This document shows positions 1 through 13,280 of a stretch of 64,000 bases of DNA, piece by piece. Below the pieces are notes generated by a model. That model saw only the letters and a program-made list of their open reading frames with translations. It ran no database searches and was not told where the DNA came from. Position numbers and translations under genes: made by a program. This DNA is from Paragonimus westermani (Eukaryota; Platyhelminthes; Trematoda; Plagiorchiida; Troglotrematidae): NCBI GenBank assembly GCA_008508345.1, contig QNGE01000433.1, forward strand, positions 225,848 to 289,847, written 5' to 3'. Positions within the stretch are counted from its first letter, which is position 1. The number at the start of each line of letters is the position of its first letter.

Positions 1-2476
1 TGGACAACACTGTAAGCTGTCCCATTAGATGATCGCCTGCGTACGCACACCCGTCTGTTAACATTAGTTTGAAACTCACTCTGATTGACGGACTATCTGA
101 GATCACGTAAGTCTCATCGCCCAACTAACACTATAGTTATCGGACCATTGTGCCGCTAGTGTGGGCGAGTGATCGAACTGTGTGGTCACTGCTGCACTGT
201 ATATTCTGCTCTGTCTACATCGCACAGACGAGGCGAGGTGGTTTTGTCACACTTATGTACAAGATTAACATCATTAATTTTCGATAGGACGAGAAGAAAT
301 GTTCATGCTAACAATTAAAATCCTTGTCTCTTCAAGAACTCTGAATAAGTCTACGCGGTGGAAGCATGGAAAATTGAATTAAACGATTTCTGTGAACCAG
401 TTAGAAATTCAGCATTGCTTACTGTGGGCAAAAACCATATTTGGATGATCTCACCAGTGGTGCCTCGCTGACTTCTGTGGTGAGAAAAAATACACGTTAG
501 ACGACTATCGTGCATGACAGCACTACCCAGATGACTTTCAGAAAGAGGAAATGTGCTTCAGCTGAGTCAGTTGTGGGGGTGGCGTTTTCTGCCTGTGAAG
601 TGGATGAACCGGTCATGATTATGTTGACGTCTACAGTCGTAGAGTGGAAGCAATTTTCGATCAAATTCATTTCATCGAATTGTCGAAGAATTGTACCTTT
701 CAGGCAAGACAATGCTTCACTGTATATACTCAGGAATTCAGGGTTTGTACAGGCCTGCCCATACGTCTGATCCGAGTCACGTTGAAAATCTGTAGACAGT
801 AATTAACTCGCCACGTATACAGAAAGGTGTCCAGGTGTACGATTGTATGACCGAGTTGGTGGTTAATGTTCCGATCTGCTAGAGTTTTTTTTTACCGAAA
901 GCACATCCGATCGGTATATCCAGGTAGATTGTAGAACTACAACGGCCGTATAATTCTATTTGAAAGTGCAACAATTAGCAGGCTTTGGGAATGTGAAATT
1001 ATCCTTATGCAAGATCAGCTAAACCTACCATGTGTGTTTTACAGATTCTTATCATACTAAGACGCAACCTATATTTGTGGACACCAAACAAGTCATTTAC
1101 TGTCATACCATAGGCTATATTTTACACAAGGAATTGATAATGTTAGGCTGATTAAACCTAAAAAGGAACAACTGAGACATCTTGGGTTCGGACCTACAGC
1201 CGACTGATTAACGATCAGCATAATTTCCACCCACTGGTCTGCAGTTCCATATAAGCTTTAATGATGAATGTGCAAGTTGCCCAATTGACCAGGGTCGAGA
1301 AACACGGAGTCGGCCGTAATAAGACGGTCGACAAATCGCACTGTGCATTATACTCAATTATTAAGCAACCTGCTATCAGCATGTGCACAGAAACCACATG
1401 CAAATCGTGCTAGGCATTCATGAAAATCCACCTACTGACTGACAGTAGTTGTGTATAAGGTCATCTTTTTAGCGACTGACAGTGGACACCATAAACTGAT
1501 TGGTATATATTTAAGTGGAACGTCATTTTTTGGCTCAGATACGGTTCGGTGCTCCTCGAGAATATTCCGTTTCTTCAACCGTACCTTAATTATAGGTTTA
1601 CATAGTTTGGTCCATTCGATTTTCATTGTTCATGAACCTGGGAGTTAAGCCATAATAAGCAGTCTGAGGTTTTGAGACCAGTATGGTAGGTATTAGTTAC
1701 AAGCACTAAAGAGGCCCGAATACAACTGCCAGCTCGGGACTTAATACGTACAGTCGTCAGGGGCTAACAGGAATGAATACGGTAACTATAGTTTCTCTTA
1801 ACCTTTACAACGTAAAAGTTGACTTAACCTTGAACACTTTCACCGAACATGAGTACTATTCAATTTGGCAGCAAACTAGATTATGCATGCCTCCTCACCA
1901 GTTCGTTCTGTGTCGTTGAGGTGAAAATTTATCTTTGACCATACCATTCATTGTTTGTCGGTCTCCCAGTTCATTGGTGTAAAATGTGAATTGCCCAAAC
2001 AATGATTCAGTCGAGGGATGTGTAAGTATGTATCGACATCTCGGGTCTCCTTCATCTCCATATTTGGTAGTCTGTTGACTTACATGGTATTTGGTTGGAA
2101 ACATTAAGGGATGTGGATGTTAAGTGGTCCCAGAGAGACATGTGTGTTGTAAGTGCCATTAGGAAGAGGGCTGAACAAGCCGTCGTACTCTATCAGATGG
2201 CTTGTTTCTAAGAGATAAGTATCTTAATGAGGACTAGTAGGATTTGGGATCACGTTTTAAAAAACAAGTTCTATCCCTTTTTGTTCTTTTATCATTAAAG
2301 TAAGGTTTATTCTGGTGATCATATCTGAATAGCAGTTATCCACCAGTGTCAACCACTTATGTGTGTTGTTGGCAACTACGAAAATGATTAAGTTGGTTTT
2401 GTCAATCACTTTTATCCACGATCCCACAATAATTCAGCTGTAATGTACTTAGATTATCAATCGCACAATTTCCCAT
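1..2476. other. stretch with no supported gene
   Basis: No exon with convincing splice sites is visible. Open frames overlap on both strands at about 497-770. The plus frame there has a serine/valine-rich, protein-like composition and could be an exon ending near 702 (TTTCAG before GCAAGA), but the acceptor tract is weak, so it is not called. Confidence 0.4.
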
Positions 2477-2803
2477 TCAAACTGTGGTCATCGTGACTGT
2501 CCCCATCTGATAATGACATTCTATCGGCAAACAGTCCACCGCCACGTGGCCGCAAGCACCCAATTGTGTAAAATACTTTTCCCAATCGGTGCACTGGTCA
2601 ACAGAAAAGAGAATACAGGTCCGGGGCCCGGAAGATAGGGATGGTTGGTTGACGACGCGTACCTCGGTTGTGGGGATTGGAATGGGGTGGTGACCTGTGA
2701 GGTTCAACTGTGAATCAAATTGGCTTGTCACAAGATCCACCAGCGGCAGTATATTGGTCGTAATAATAATGAGGCCGTTGGTCACAAATTCCACAAATAC
2801 GCT
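2477..2803 (-). CDS. probable internal exon, unidentified protein
   Basis: On the minus strand a pyrimidine-rich acceptor (tgcactctcgtccag) opens a frame starting AGC GTA TTT at 2803. It stays open to the TGA at 2477. A donor-like GAG/GTACGC at 2663 would give a 141-bp exon, 47 codons, phase 0 at both ends. The translation is protein-like, with a hydrophobic stretch (IIITTNILPLVDLV), a proline-rich turn (HHPIPIPTTE) and then several cysteines. I do not recognise a family. It lies about 3.9 kb downstream of the zinc-finger exon on the same strand, so it could be a later exon of that gene or a separate one. Exon status is inferred from splice signals and open frame only. Confidence 0.42.
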   Translation of the reverse strand, partial: SVFVEFVTNGLIIITTNILPLVDLVTSQFDSQLNLTGHHPIPIPTTEVRVVNQPSLSSGPRTCILFSVDQCTDWEKYFTQLGACGHVAVDCLPIECHYQMGTVTMTTV

Positions 2804-4014
2804 CTGGACGAGAGTGCAACATAGTTCTCGTTAGTCACAGTCATCAAAAGGGTTCATTCGTCAAACTGAACAATGCGGATCGTAATTCTTTCCTAGTCGA
2901 TGAAAGGGAAACGGAGCAATCGAGGCGTCCCAATTGATTTTGTTTTCTTGTGGATCGGACTACTCACAGAGGGGTTTCGTCATAACCAATCGATAACTGT
3001 AATAACCACTTGCAGCATGTAGGGTACAAGGTCCAACTATTACACACAGAGCATTCCATGTAAGCAAGGTCCCCTTAGAGTGCTATTCAAGATGGACCCC
3101 CTACGAGAGAAGAAATAGGCCCGTAACTCGATTGAATTCTCCGAGTCTCAGTAAAAACGCAGAACATACAAGTAAATAAGATGGGAATCTACCCTTAGAA
3201 AAGATTGACTCTGATTTCTTCCAGCTGGTATGGAAATTCCATCACATATTGCACTAGGTCGAAACACCGTTTCAGTATATACAGCAGCGGCTGTTCACGA
3301 TGACTAACTGAAACGAATAGCTCCATATATGAATATTAGTTCGCTTTAACCAATTCCTTTGCAAGATTTTCATCGTCCTTTTTCGTGAAGACTTTCGTCG
3401 AAATGTTCTGTTTATATCAGGCCTTACCTTCACATACACCAACCAAGTCCACCTATTAATCTAATGGTGTTATGCATGTCAATTGTAAATGGGCTAGAAA
3501 GTCGAATGTGATCCCCGTTAGGATTAACAGGTCTTTGAAAATCGATGGGAAATTCAAGAGACTGCACGGAAGTGTTTTTTATGGGAGACAACGTTGGTGA
3601 CCATTACATATGCACTGCATATATCTATACCGTTGGTTGAACTATGGGGCAGAAACTTAACCCAAAAGTACTGTGGAATAAGCAGTCAAGCTTGTGAAGA
3701 CTTCCGCCTCTTTTATGGGGAATAACACACATGTGGATGAACTAACCGGTGTCAGCAAAAGGGCCGTTTAGTGACAAGGCATCCTAGATTAGTTGACTCA
3801 ATACTCACGACAAAATGGTACACATCGGTCGAAAGCGTTTTGTGTATATGGGAAATTCGTGTCAGTTGCGTAGCCCGGCTCTTTGATCCATACACGATTG
3901 TTTGCTTAAGCCACGTGGCTATCGGATAGGCCATCAACAGACTAGTCCAAGCGACACGTCTCAGACGTGAAGATAAATCAACCGAATAAATGGAACGAAC
4001 GTTTATCGAAACAG

Positions 4015-4186
4015 CTGACAATTACACTCAGTGGCTGCGCCCGCTCTCTTGTTATCTTTGCTACATACAAGTGTGTTGTGAGCGGACCAAATTTGATGAC
4101 CGTTGCTCGAATACTGAGTGTGGTTCTCATGTGGTTATTGATGATGAGCACCCTCTAGTTCATGTCGTTTGCCACGTCGCATCACA
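4015..4186 (+). CDS. possible cysteine-rich exon
   Basis: A plus-strand open frame (about 3990-4190) is bounded by an acceptor-like AACAG at 4014 and a strong donor, ACA/GTAAGTG, at 4186. The translation carries a CYLC pair, then CC, then a CSNTEC pair and a final C within about 45 residues, which resembles a small zinc ribbon. The family is not recognised. The acceptor has a poor pyrimidine tract. It is an internal exon if real. Confidence 0.33.
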
Positions 4187-4189
4187 GTA

Positions 4190-6540
4190 AGTGAAATTAG
4201 ATAGACCGAAACCAAATTTTGCCGAACTACACCAGATACAAGACGGTATTGTCAGGTGTGTTCGTTATTTTCTCAATAAATTCACGTTTAATTCCCTACC
4301 CAATAAACTAATACTATGAGATGGACTAGTTATCTGTTTGTTGTACCGTGTGCTCTTATCTAAGCATTGTCAGTCTAAAAAGTATTAGACCAGAGCCCAG
4401 GCTCGAACGGTGGGCTTCCGATCGATTAGGGATGAGAACGAAACTACTCATTAAACCACATTTTGGGACTCAAAACACACCTGGTAGATTTGAGTTACGT
4501 CTCCTTGGATTCCGTATTTTTCTTTCAAGATACCTCGGGTAAGAAGATTCTGATTTATCTTTGAAACTTAAAACCACCTACATCCTGGAAGTCAAAATCA
4601 GTGCTCACTTTTATCATACACTTTCAAAACAGTTGGAGAGTTTATCTGCTACGTGGTATTTTTATCCACGATCCAACAAAGACTTCATTCTTGCTAGTCA
4701 ATAAGACCATCGCAGAAAATTTACAAAATGGTTACTGTTGCCAGCTTTACCATCGAACGAGCGTACTGTTTCCCCTGAAACATTTGGACTGGTTTATCTG
4801 AACTCAGACTGGTGAGCTTGAGAGAGTTTGGACTCGGATACAGTATTCGCCTTTAGCCATCTAGGTTGTTGTTACCGTGACCCATCGCAATGACTGGATT
4901 TTATTTGTGGACATATTGCATCAAGCCTTCATCAGCACAATCTGGTTGTGGTGCTATACGTTTCAATCATCTACAGCTGGTAATGTGGGGAGATTCTTCC
5001 CATCCAAAATAACAAGGTGCTAGTCAGTCACACAAAACTGACCAGGCTAATCACCCCCGTCCCAAACTATGCCCACAGTATCAACCGGTATCTGAGCAAA
5101 TGTGGCTCTCCACATGCAACAAGAAGTTTACTCGTTTGGATCCAACCGCTCGCAAACCGTCGTAATAATTTGTGTAGAAAATCCATGGGTGTTTTCAAGA
5201 TTTAACTTACAGCAGTCATGGAAACTGGATTGGTATCTTACCTAGCCTCTTCTTTTATAGTCAGGGTGTATACGAAGTACAGTACACCATATAATCACTA
5301 TTTCCAGAAGTGCATGGCGGAAGTTTTTAAATCGTTTGGGCCGTCTATTTTTCATCATTGCTAGATCATATGAACCCTGGAACATGTTGGCTTTTGAGCG
5401 CAAATTGCAATCATCAATCAAAGAGTTGTGCCTGGAAAGTTCTGGATATGCACCTCCCGACGCTCAAAGATGCCATGGAAATCATAATTTTTTTCTCTAC
5501 ATGTATCAGAGTGTAGTTTTTCATTTGCAGGACAGTATAACAAACGACATTTCCATTGAGCATTCCGTGATTACTCACAAAGCGCTGACTGCTTTGGACA
5601 ATATTTCCCAGTAATATTAATGTGCAATCTGAGATGTTATCGATTGAACGCCATTCACAGTTGGCAATAGTTTTGCTCCCAGGCACATCTTTCAGCCAGG
5701 AGTTCTGGAGTGAGGGTTGCAATCTGGTCCACATGGTTGTGAAGTCAACGTGTTACCCAGTGCGTCATCGATTTTAAGTTAGTGCTGATTGAATGATCAC
5801 ATCTAAACCCAAAGTTGTGAGTGTGTCTGAGCTGATCGTTTCGACTGAAGACATGGTGGCTAACCGGTGAATTGTCCTCAATAACCCCAGAATCATTACT
5901 TCCAGTATGTCTTCCAAAGGAGCTCATTAAATCGGTTATCTTAACACATGAGCTGTGAGGTGACGGATGCGGTGTTCAAATTGTATCCCAACATTAGTTA
6001 TTATTTTGTCGGGTTTCATTAAACTCTATTTGTCTGTTTAGCTGAAGTAAGTCCTGAGAAAGATTGTGCCTGGCTTTTCCTCTGTTCATACACCTTTAAC
6101 CGCACCAATTTTGGTGCCGCGATCGTGAACAATTTCTTCCGAGATTGCTCTTCTGCGATGCCGACCCTTACATAATAACGGACAAATACACGTACCTAAC
6201 AAAATAATTCGAGACATCAACCCTTTCCTGGTGAAAGTCCGATAGTCCCGATTGCGGATTAGGTCGCTGGTATTCTTCGTTGTTTAACACATGATCTGCT
6301 CATGACACACACAGGTAGCAAATGAAGTCAGTCTGGTTGAACACTGTCTACGCTGTTCATCGATTAGCGTACGTTTGAGGGTCCGTTTCAGTCAACGCGA
6401 GCTCAGCTAGTTTAAAGTCATTAGACTCAGTATGTCTGAAAGGCACCAAACTGTGGTAATGTTTGCTAATTTCCTCATTAATTTCTCAATATAGCCGGGT
6501 AAGACGTATGAGGTACAGTCTCTCGATATTACGGAGGGCG
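4190..6540. other. stretch with no supported gene
   Basis: Open frames on opposite strands overlap at 5336-5734 (92 and 106 residues). Neither has a clearly better splice context, so neither is called. The rest shows no coding, tRNA or repeat signal I can support. Confidence 0.4.
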
Positions 6541-6670
6541 CAGAAAGTCAGTTAATTTCATTATGATTCGGGTACGGACAACACAGCCAGGGTATTTGAA
6601 TCTGGTAACCACAAACAGAGATGCTAGCACGCTTATGTATACTTAGACATCTTACGATTGTCAAAAATAC

Positions 6671-7555
6671 CTTGTAACTTGCCTTAGTTAGTTCATCCAT
6701 GGCGGCAAGTGGATTGGATCGCAGTTGTGATAACTGGGATGATCTGGTACAAACCATGGCAATTCGGGCTTTCTGCACGCTGCTGTCAATTGCGGAGAGG
6801 ATGGCAGTGGGAGTTGCAGACGTGGCGGTGGGAACTGTACAACTTGGGACATTGGACACTATGGGGTGGCTGTCATTACTGTCCGGGCTGCTGTGATCTA
6901 ACTCACCGGGCAATTGAAGATGACGTATCCCATGTCGAGCATAATGTCTGGATAATAGCTTCGGGTGGGCGGTAGCATAATCACAGAATAAGCACTGATG
7001 TTGGATTCCCAAAACGGGACCGTTATCCAGCCTGTTTTGTGAGTGGGTTGTGGAAATAACCCCGGTACCAGCTCCATCTACACCCCCACCCTGACCGCAT
7101 AGTTGACCAACAAACAGGGTTTTCACATACGGAGAATGTTTCTTCTTGCCAATTTTTCTACGGATCCGTGGTAACCCTATGGCTTCAGGACTGCTTACGC
7201 TTCGTGGACTCTGTTTTTCACTCACGCTGTTATTGCTTGTGCTGCTTTCGGACAATCCGTCTCCGTGTCCGTTCTCCAAAACAATTGGTGAAACATTTTC
7301 CAAATGAGGTGGACTGAATTTGCCTTGTTTCTGGGACGGACTATGATGCAGTTCTATATGCTCCGTGAGGAAGGCCTTGGAAGAAGCAATTTTGTGGCAC
7401 TTGGAACATTGATAGAGCATAAAATCCACTGTTTGTGAGCCATGATCAAAGTTGAAGTGTGTTTCCAGCTGTGAAAGCCAGTGGGTATGGAAACAGCACA
7501 GAGGACAGTGTAAGATTAGAACGTCAGATGCATCTAGCAACGGCAAAAGACCCAT
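6671..7555 (-). CDS. C2H2 zinc-finger protein, 5' coding exon
   Basis: Likely nuclear DNA-binding regulator. The minus-strand frame is open for 335 codons (ATG at 7555, stop at 6548). Three C2H2 fingers are visible: C17-C20-H33-H38, C50-C53-H66-H70 and C188-C191-H204-H208. The second and third are separated by a serine-rich linker and a basic stretch (RIRRKIGKKKH, about residues 130-140) that could be a nuclear localisation signal; a glycine-rich patch follows. An in-frame TAG lies 8 codons upstream of the chosen ATG, so this can be the first coding exon. Coding quality fades after about residue 295. Two donor candidates fit there: AAG/GTATTT (exon end 6671) or a GC-type AAG/GCAAGT (6683). 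The last ~40 residues of the frame are therefore probably intron. Later exons are not identified with certainty. The widely spaced fingers suggest a dispersed-finger regulator; no orthologue is assigned. Confidence 0.85.
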
Positions 7556-7599
7556 GTTCTGTTCACCACCTATTTGCTAACAGTGCACTGTCATCAAAT

Positions 7600-8460
7600 G
7601 AGCTGAGTGTAAATATTACTTTCTCAATGGCTCCGCCTTTCGCGCACAGGTTTTGTTGTCAGTGCGCTTCCGTTACGGGCATTGTGACTTGTGAACACAG
7701 ATGTGAACGTTTTGCCATGTCATGTCGCGTCACTGTGCCGTGGCTGTGGTGGTATAACACATTGAATATGGGGTAGGGAGTTGATAGGTGGGGACGAATG
7801 GCAGCGCCATTGAACAAATCAGGACAAGGTTGGGGATTGACGCACCCAGGTTGGACTGCGCACCACACACGACAAACCAAATAGGTTTTAGCAACGTGGG
7901 GGAGGGACTATATCATGTCTACGCGCATACTCTCGTTTCGTGCTTGTATGTTGCGTACGTGCGTACGTAGTGCACAAACTGGCTTAGGGAGGCATCGCCG
8001 TTGTCACACTTCGGATTGGCATTCGGCTGGCTTCAGCTGTCACATGACACATGCGGCAAGCTCACACGTCATTCGACGACTCCGGTGCGCACGTGTGTGT
8101 GCGTACATGATGCGCTCGTGAAGGTCTTACTGTGCACGCTCCTTATAGGCTGTCGGTTTGTCTGCAGCTGAGGCGTGTCATGACTGACCAACACATGATT
8201 GGTAGAACAGTGGCAGCGCTTACCGCGGTTGGTACGACATATGTACGCAAACACACACACACACACTTTCGTACTGCATTACGCGAGGCTTCATATGTGC
8301 GTTTCATGTCACTGTAATGAGTATGCATGAGTAGTCCGGTGGGGGGGATTATGGTGCAAGCTGCGAGTCGATTGGAGTACAGTCAACGTGAGAACGCGTG
8401 GCCGATAAACCGTTTGGTCACAGTGATCGTGTACGGTCAAGCGACCAATCGGAACAAGGT
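7600..8460 (-). promoter_or_regulatory. CpG-rich region upstream of the zinc-finger exon
   Basis: This stretch is visibly richer in CG dinucleotides than its neighbours (runs such as gtgcgtacgtgcgtacg and ccggtgcgcacgtgtg). It lies just 5' of the minus-strand zinc-finger start, as a promoter or 5' leader would. It also holds a short (CA)n run at 8249-8267. No TATA box or initiator is claimed; promoter status is inference from position and composition. Confidence 0.35.
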
Positions 8461-8589
8461 GGCTTTTAATTGAATCTCAGGTCAAACCAGTTCAATAGTA
8501 GGGGATCGCGGCTGATGTAACTTCGACAGCACTGATAACGGATCACTTTTCGGTCTTTCGAAAGGAAACACCAGACATTAAAGTACATA

Positions 8590-8985
8590 TTCTTGCTACG
8601 GCCAGGAATGGAACCTCAACCACACATCCGTGAGGCAACCGTTTTGAGAGTTGTGCCATCGATCTCATGTTGGGTAGACCAACTTATCATACGCAAACGC
8701 TCAGCCAAATTCGCTTGTGAGTAATGCTCAGTTTGTCCGATCGTCTCGAGAGAAGACAGAGTAACTGTCCCGTTAAGTCCAATGGGTGACTCCATGATTG
8801 TGAACACTATTCGAAACCGAATGTGCCGATGCCTGACTGCATGATAATTCGGCCGCGCACAATGTGGTTTCAATGGCACAGTGGTGAACACGGTTGCTTC
8901 TTGGAAGCATGCCCGAAGTTCCACCCTGCTTGTTTCCCAAAGGAGCTGGCTGGAGCCGCTGTGTGAAGGAGAAAGCTGTTATCAT
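8590..8985. repeat. two degenerate tRNA-derived SINE copies in opposite orientation
   Basis: The plus-strand part, about 8700-8985, carries ATGGCACAGTGGTGAACACGG followed by gaagttcca. This matches the A-box and decayed B-box of the SINE at 16.3 kb. The same block at 8738-8790 (cgatcgtctcgagag, agacagagtaactgtcc) matches the 5' body of that family. About 8590-8690 holds a second, minus-oriented tRNA-like stretch. Confidence 0.6.
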
Positions 8986-8989
8986 TTAT

Positions 8990-9702
8990 GAGTGTTTTGT
9001 GATTTATATCCAGAGAACATATTGCTCTGCGCGACTCATGAAGGGAAGTTCATCATTCTTTTAGTAGACAAAAGTTGAAAGTAGTTTTTTTACTTTGGAC
9101 TTATTACTAACTCTCGCATAAATAATCGGGATGAACCACATCTAAGCTACAGTTAACAGGAAAACCATATAGGCAGGTGCGGTCACTTGCATAGTTTTAC
9201 ACCTGGGATTGGCAGGGAGTGTGGATATAGGATTAAATGTTTGGAAACAGACAACATACTGAAGCTATACTTCATACAGGTTTGACGATGGGTGTAGACA
9301 CTCAGTTCGTTGAGTTGAAAAATGCCCAGTGAATCTGGAAAATAGTTTCACTCCTTTGATCAGTAATCGAGGGAAAACCATTGTGGAGTAATTTAACCAA
9401 AACTGAGTATCATGGTATGTGGGCTGAAAAAGATTTCAGTCAAGAAACGTGCTACAGAAGCCTTCATTTCTTGTCGAAAACGTTATCTATTCCAAGAGTC
9501 CATGACTTATTTTAACGTCAAGGTTGTCAACGGAAAGCTATCTACGATGGGGTTTGTTCCTAACCTGTCATTTTGGCACAAAACTTAAAGACCGTTGACA
9601 ATTCATTCCTGAGAGAACTGGACTACTTTTGAATCCTGTATGTGCTACACAGCGTGTGTCAGGTCAGCTGATCATTTGGTAGAGAAAATTTTGCAATGCC
9701 AT

Positions 9703-9739
<37 letters not shown>

Positions 9740-10840
9740 TGCCGAGCCTCAAAGTCGGTGGCGAGTACCATACATTAACAAAAAGAAATTCTTATTGCCT
9801 ATCTTACAGCATTGCCGGGATAAGGAAACGAATCACACCTTGGAAGACACCTGGCACCATGAAGGACAAGCTAAGAATTGTGTACAAGATGATATTTGAT
9901 TAAAGAAGCAACAATTTATATAAAACAGGTTTATGTAGCATACTTTTACGAAGAAAAAATCAACTTAGAACCTCTGTATTGCTGCAGTCGCAGTCAAGTG
10001 GTAAACAAGGAATACGATAATATTATCTTGATTTGGTGTCCAAGTGCAATTTACTCAGTAGCATAAGACAAGTCGTAATCGTTCGACCTGGTCTCACATT
10101 ATAAAAGTTGTAGCTTGTGTAAGATTGGGCTTAAAAAATGAATTTTCCTAAAAATGACCATATTCACTAATAGACATGATGTCAGTCGAAATGGAGATAT
10201 GATTTTCTGCCCTCAAATTCAATAATTTCACGTTGTGCACACTGAGTGATCACATGTCGTGGAAGGATTTGGCCATGATTTATGCACATTCCTCACAAAT
10301 AACTGATGGTCCTTGGTTTACCAGGCAAAATTTTAATCACTTGTTCTTCCACGAAAATGCTCTGAACACAGGCAAGATTATCACCCCCTCGAGGAAGTGA
10401 TTTCCAACAAAGATAGGAAGGAATACCCGAACAACCACCGATCTTATGATTCAATTCTGTAACATCACAAACAACGCATGGTGACACCGTTCAACTGCCT
10501 CGTTAACGCTCATGATTATTGACAGACTTGTCGCCAGACTACGTATCGACCTGCTAAGAAGATTGACATTCACAGTGAAATGCTGATATACGTGATTATA
10601 CTATTGTCCAATAGATTGCTTCAAATACACAGCTCTTCTTTAGTTGTCAGATTCCACAAACTAATCAGAATAGCACATATTAACAGTACATTTCTTTTAG
10701 TCTCATTATTACACCAATTCTTTTATCGTGATTGCAACGGTGACGACTGTGCGATTATCAGAGATTCTTTCAATGCCCGTGACTAAACACATAAGGCTCC
10801 AAGTGATGTATTCAGCCAGTATACCACGTTATAGATTTCA
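8990..10840. other. stretch with no supported gene; AT microsatellite
   Basis: The only distinctive feature is a pure (AT)n run of about 32 bp at 9705-9736. Short open frames lack splice context. Confidence 0.5.
9705..9736. repeat. (AT)n microsatellite
   Basis: Sixteen uninterrupted AT units are read directly from the sequence. Confidence 0.97.
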
Positions 10841-10841
10841 G

Positions 10842-10915
10842 CGTGCATTTCTGTTTAAATATAGTTGATGTGGGCAACACAGCGGGCAGTATACAGTGTA
10901 CCGTAGATCTTTCAG
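10842..10915 (+). CDS. possible 74-bp internal exon
   Basis: An acceptor (tagatttcag) and a strong donor (TTTCAG/GTAAGT) bound a frame that is open throughout. No family is recognised, and the short length makes chance likely. Confidence 0.3.
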
Positions 10916-12600
10916 GTAAGTTGTCATCCACAGTCAGTGATGGTCCAATCAGTCTGTTCATTTGTGAAAAGCAGTGGTTAACGACATACCAGGTGAACTT
11001 CATTGATCTCTCGTGTCATTTTAACATTTGTCCATTACACGGTTTCATTATTACACTGTCACACTGTTTGGATCATTTTTGAAGTGAGAATTTGTTTATC
11101 ATAGTACATCCATTAAAAGTTTTTGAAAATAGTGTGCAACAAACGCAAAGACTATTTTGTACAGTTGCCATATACTCATACCATTGCCACTGGTGTAACC
11201 ACATTCTCTTTGGCGACACGTAACACATAATGCATACACACGTTTCCCGTAGTCGCTTTCGAGTTCTTGGTCTTTCTGGCGCTGTCACCTGTCCCTTAGC
11301 TTCCCCGCGTACAGGTCATGCTATAATACTCATACAAACGAAGCGAATGTTATGCAACATTATGAATACACAACAGGCCTTATTCGGAGTCCCCACAGTG
11401 AAAGAAGATAGTTACAAAAAGCACCCCGACCTACAAACATTTGGCTATAACCCTTGGAGCATCATGTTACGCGATCGATAAACCTGAGCGTTGCTCACAG
11501 GCCTGCGGTCACTTTAACTATATATCGGGTCCTCACAACAGTTTTGGAATTCAAACGCCAATATCTCATTCGCTGCATCCTCACTGTTTACTAGCTCCTC
11601 AGTGCTGAGTGCATAAGACTGTTCAGTTCCAGACCTTCGTTTGAATTCCCTCAAGCTTGCATCCATCTACGATAGAAATGACTGGAAATCACGAACAGTT
11701 ATCTTTCTCTTGTCAATACCTCTATTTCATCTATTCTATCGTTGTGTCTACTTTCTCCCCAGTTATTTATCTCTTCGTGGCTTCAGTTGTTTATCCGCTT
11801 GGCGATGGTGTTTTTAATCTAGGATAATTAGCATCACTGGTGTTTTGGCTAAATACGTCGACAATTTGTTTCAACAAATGCATCCTCAAACTATGAACTT
11901 GTTGCATGTGAAGTCACCAAAGACGAAATTCAGTCGTTTTAGAAGTGATCACGGGGTTATCGATTGGACTGAACAGAACGATTCTGTTTATTTTCATTTC
12001 GAAATGATCAGACAAGCTGAAGGCTATTCACTTAAGGTTGTGTTTGAGCGTTTGGATATGATCATTCGGCCATCCCTATAGTGTGGTTTCTGATGCCGCG
12101 GGTAACATGCTGATTTTACAAGCATGAGTGCTGAGTGTGAAGGCTCCGATCAGGTGTGGATAGTGTTCACTAGGTATGCGTTCGTTTTATGGATTTGGGT
12201 TTCAAATGACCTTGGTAACGATGATGTAAATAAGGGACCATGATCGAATGTGATTGTGATGTTCAAATTAGCTGCTATGTCAAGGGGGGGAAATCTGTTG
12301 ACTTATACGCCCGTGGCCGCATCATACGGACAGTGATGTGAGGACGCTAAAACAACACTGTCCAACAAAGTTATGTGACCACCTAACATTTCTCGGAAAA
12401 TTCTATTTGTGTACGTCACAAAGTGCTCAGCTGTATGTCGAACCACGTGTCATAATGGTGAAAATCTGTCTGGCACCTTTTAGTTGTGATTTATTCAAGA
12501 AAAACAAAGCAATCTGCGTAATGAAATAACGAGATCATTTAGACATGTGATTTATCGGAAGCGGCTCGTTTGACGTATTTGCTTCGATTCGCTTTGGAAG
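10916..12600. other. stretch with no supported gene
   Basis: Only short open frames are present, the best at 11845-12081 (78 codons), without convincing splice sites. No repeat is recognised. Confidence 0.4.
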
Positions 12601-12605
12601 TTTAA

Positions 12606-12838
12606 CATGCTGTTTCGATAAGTTCTCCACAACGGAAACAAGTCGAATTATCCTGTTCCGGTTTGTGTACATCCTGTAACGTCACACACACCCTGTGCTT
12701 GGCATCTATCCGTACAGAAAACATATCCTGAAGCTTCCCAACCGAATTTAGTGTAGTACTACATGCATGTGGTAGGGCGTTGTTTTTTTGTTTGAAAACT
12801 AATTTGTCTGGAGTAGAATATACACATTGTGTAAACAT
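12606..12838 (-). CDS. probable 3'-terminal exon of an unidentified minus-strand gene
   Basis: The minus-strand frame is open from above 12838 to a TAA at about 12606. The translation looks protein-like, and its C-terminal end carries CFRCGEL followed by a terminal cysteine. Internal CAG/GAT junctions such as CTTCAG/GATATG keep the frame in phase 0, which matches the phase-0 exons at 13952-14071 and 14292-14446. Together these could be the end of one gene read leftwards. The family is not recognised, and the exact exon start is uncertain. Confidence 0.42.
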
Positions 12839-13280
12839 GAGTTGATGTCATGTTTACCATCCAGAACAGTCAACAAGTTCACTCATTCAAACCCACCATC
12901 ATTGATGGTTTTTCACTGATCTTCTTGTCTGTTCAAAGAGAATTAGGAAAGGACTGGTCTCAATTGCCAGGACCACTTAGCCGGAATTTTTTCATCGTTT
13001 CCTATGCAATCACATACCAACTACAGTGCCTAAAAGAGATGAACCTTCAACCAATCTAAATTAAAGATGTGTTTGTGATTGAGAAAAACTGACATTCTCA
13101 TGTTTTGTAAATTCGGCCGGCGACATTCTCTTAAAGCTCATTATGTTGTTCATGTGTGAACGTGGACAGCAATTGCAGGAAACTTTTGGCTGAGTTTCAC
13201 GGTAGTCAAGAATATCAGTGCTTGTCTGGTTTAGATAAAAGTGGAAAGCTTCCTCATTCACTGATAACCAGATTGAGAAT

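Noticed and set aside
4661..4685. Shared peptide HDPTKTS here and at 56.5 kb (minus strand)
   Set aside because: Nucleotide similarity is limited to about 25 bases and does not extend; treated as coincidence or an unrecognisably old repeat.
5336..5734. Overlapping 92- and 106-codon open frames on opposite strands
   Set aside because: Neither has decisive splice sites or a recognised motif; length alone is within chance for this base composition.
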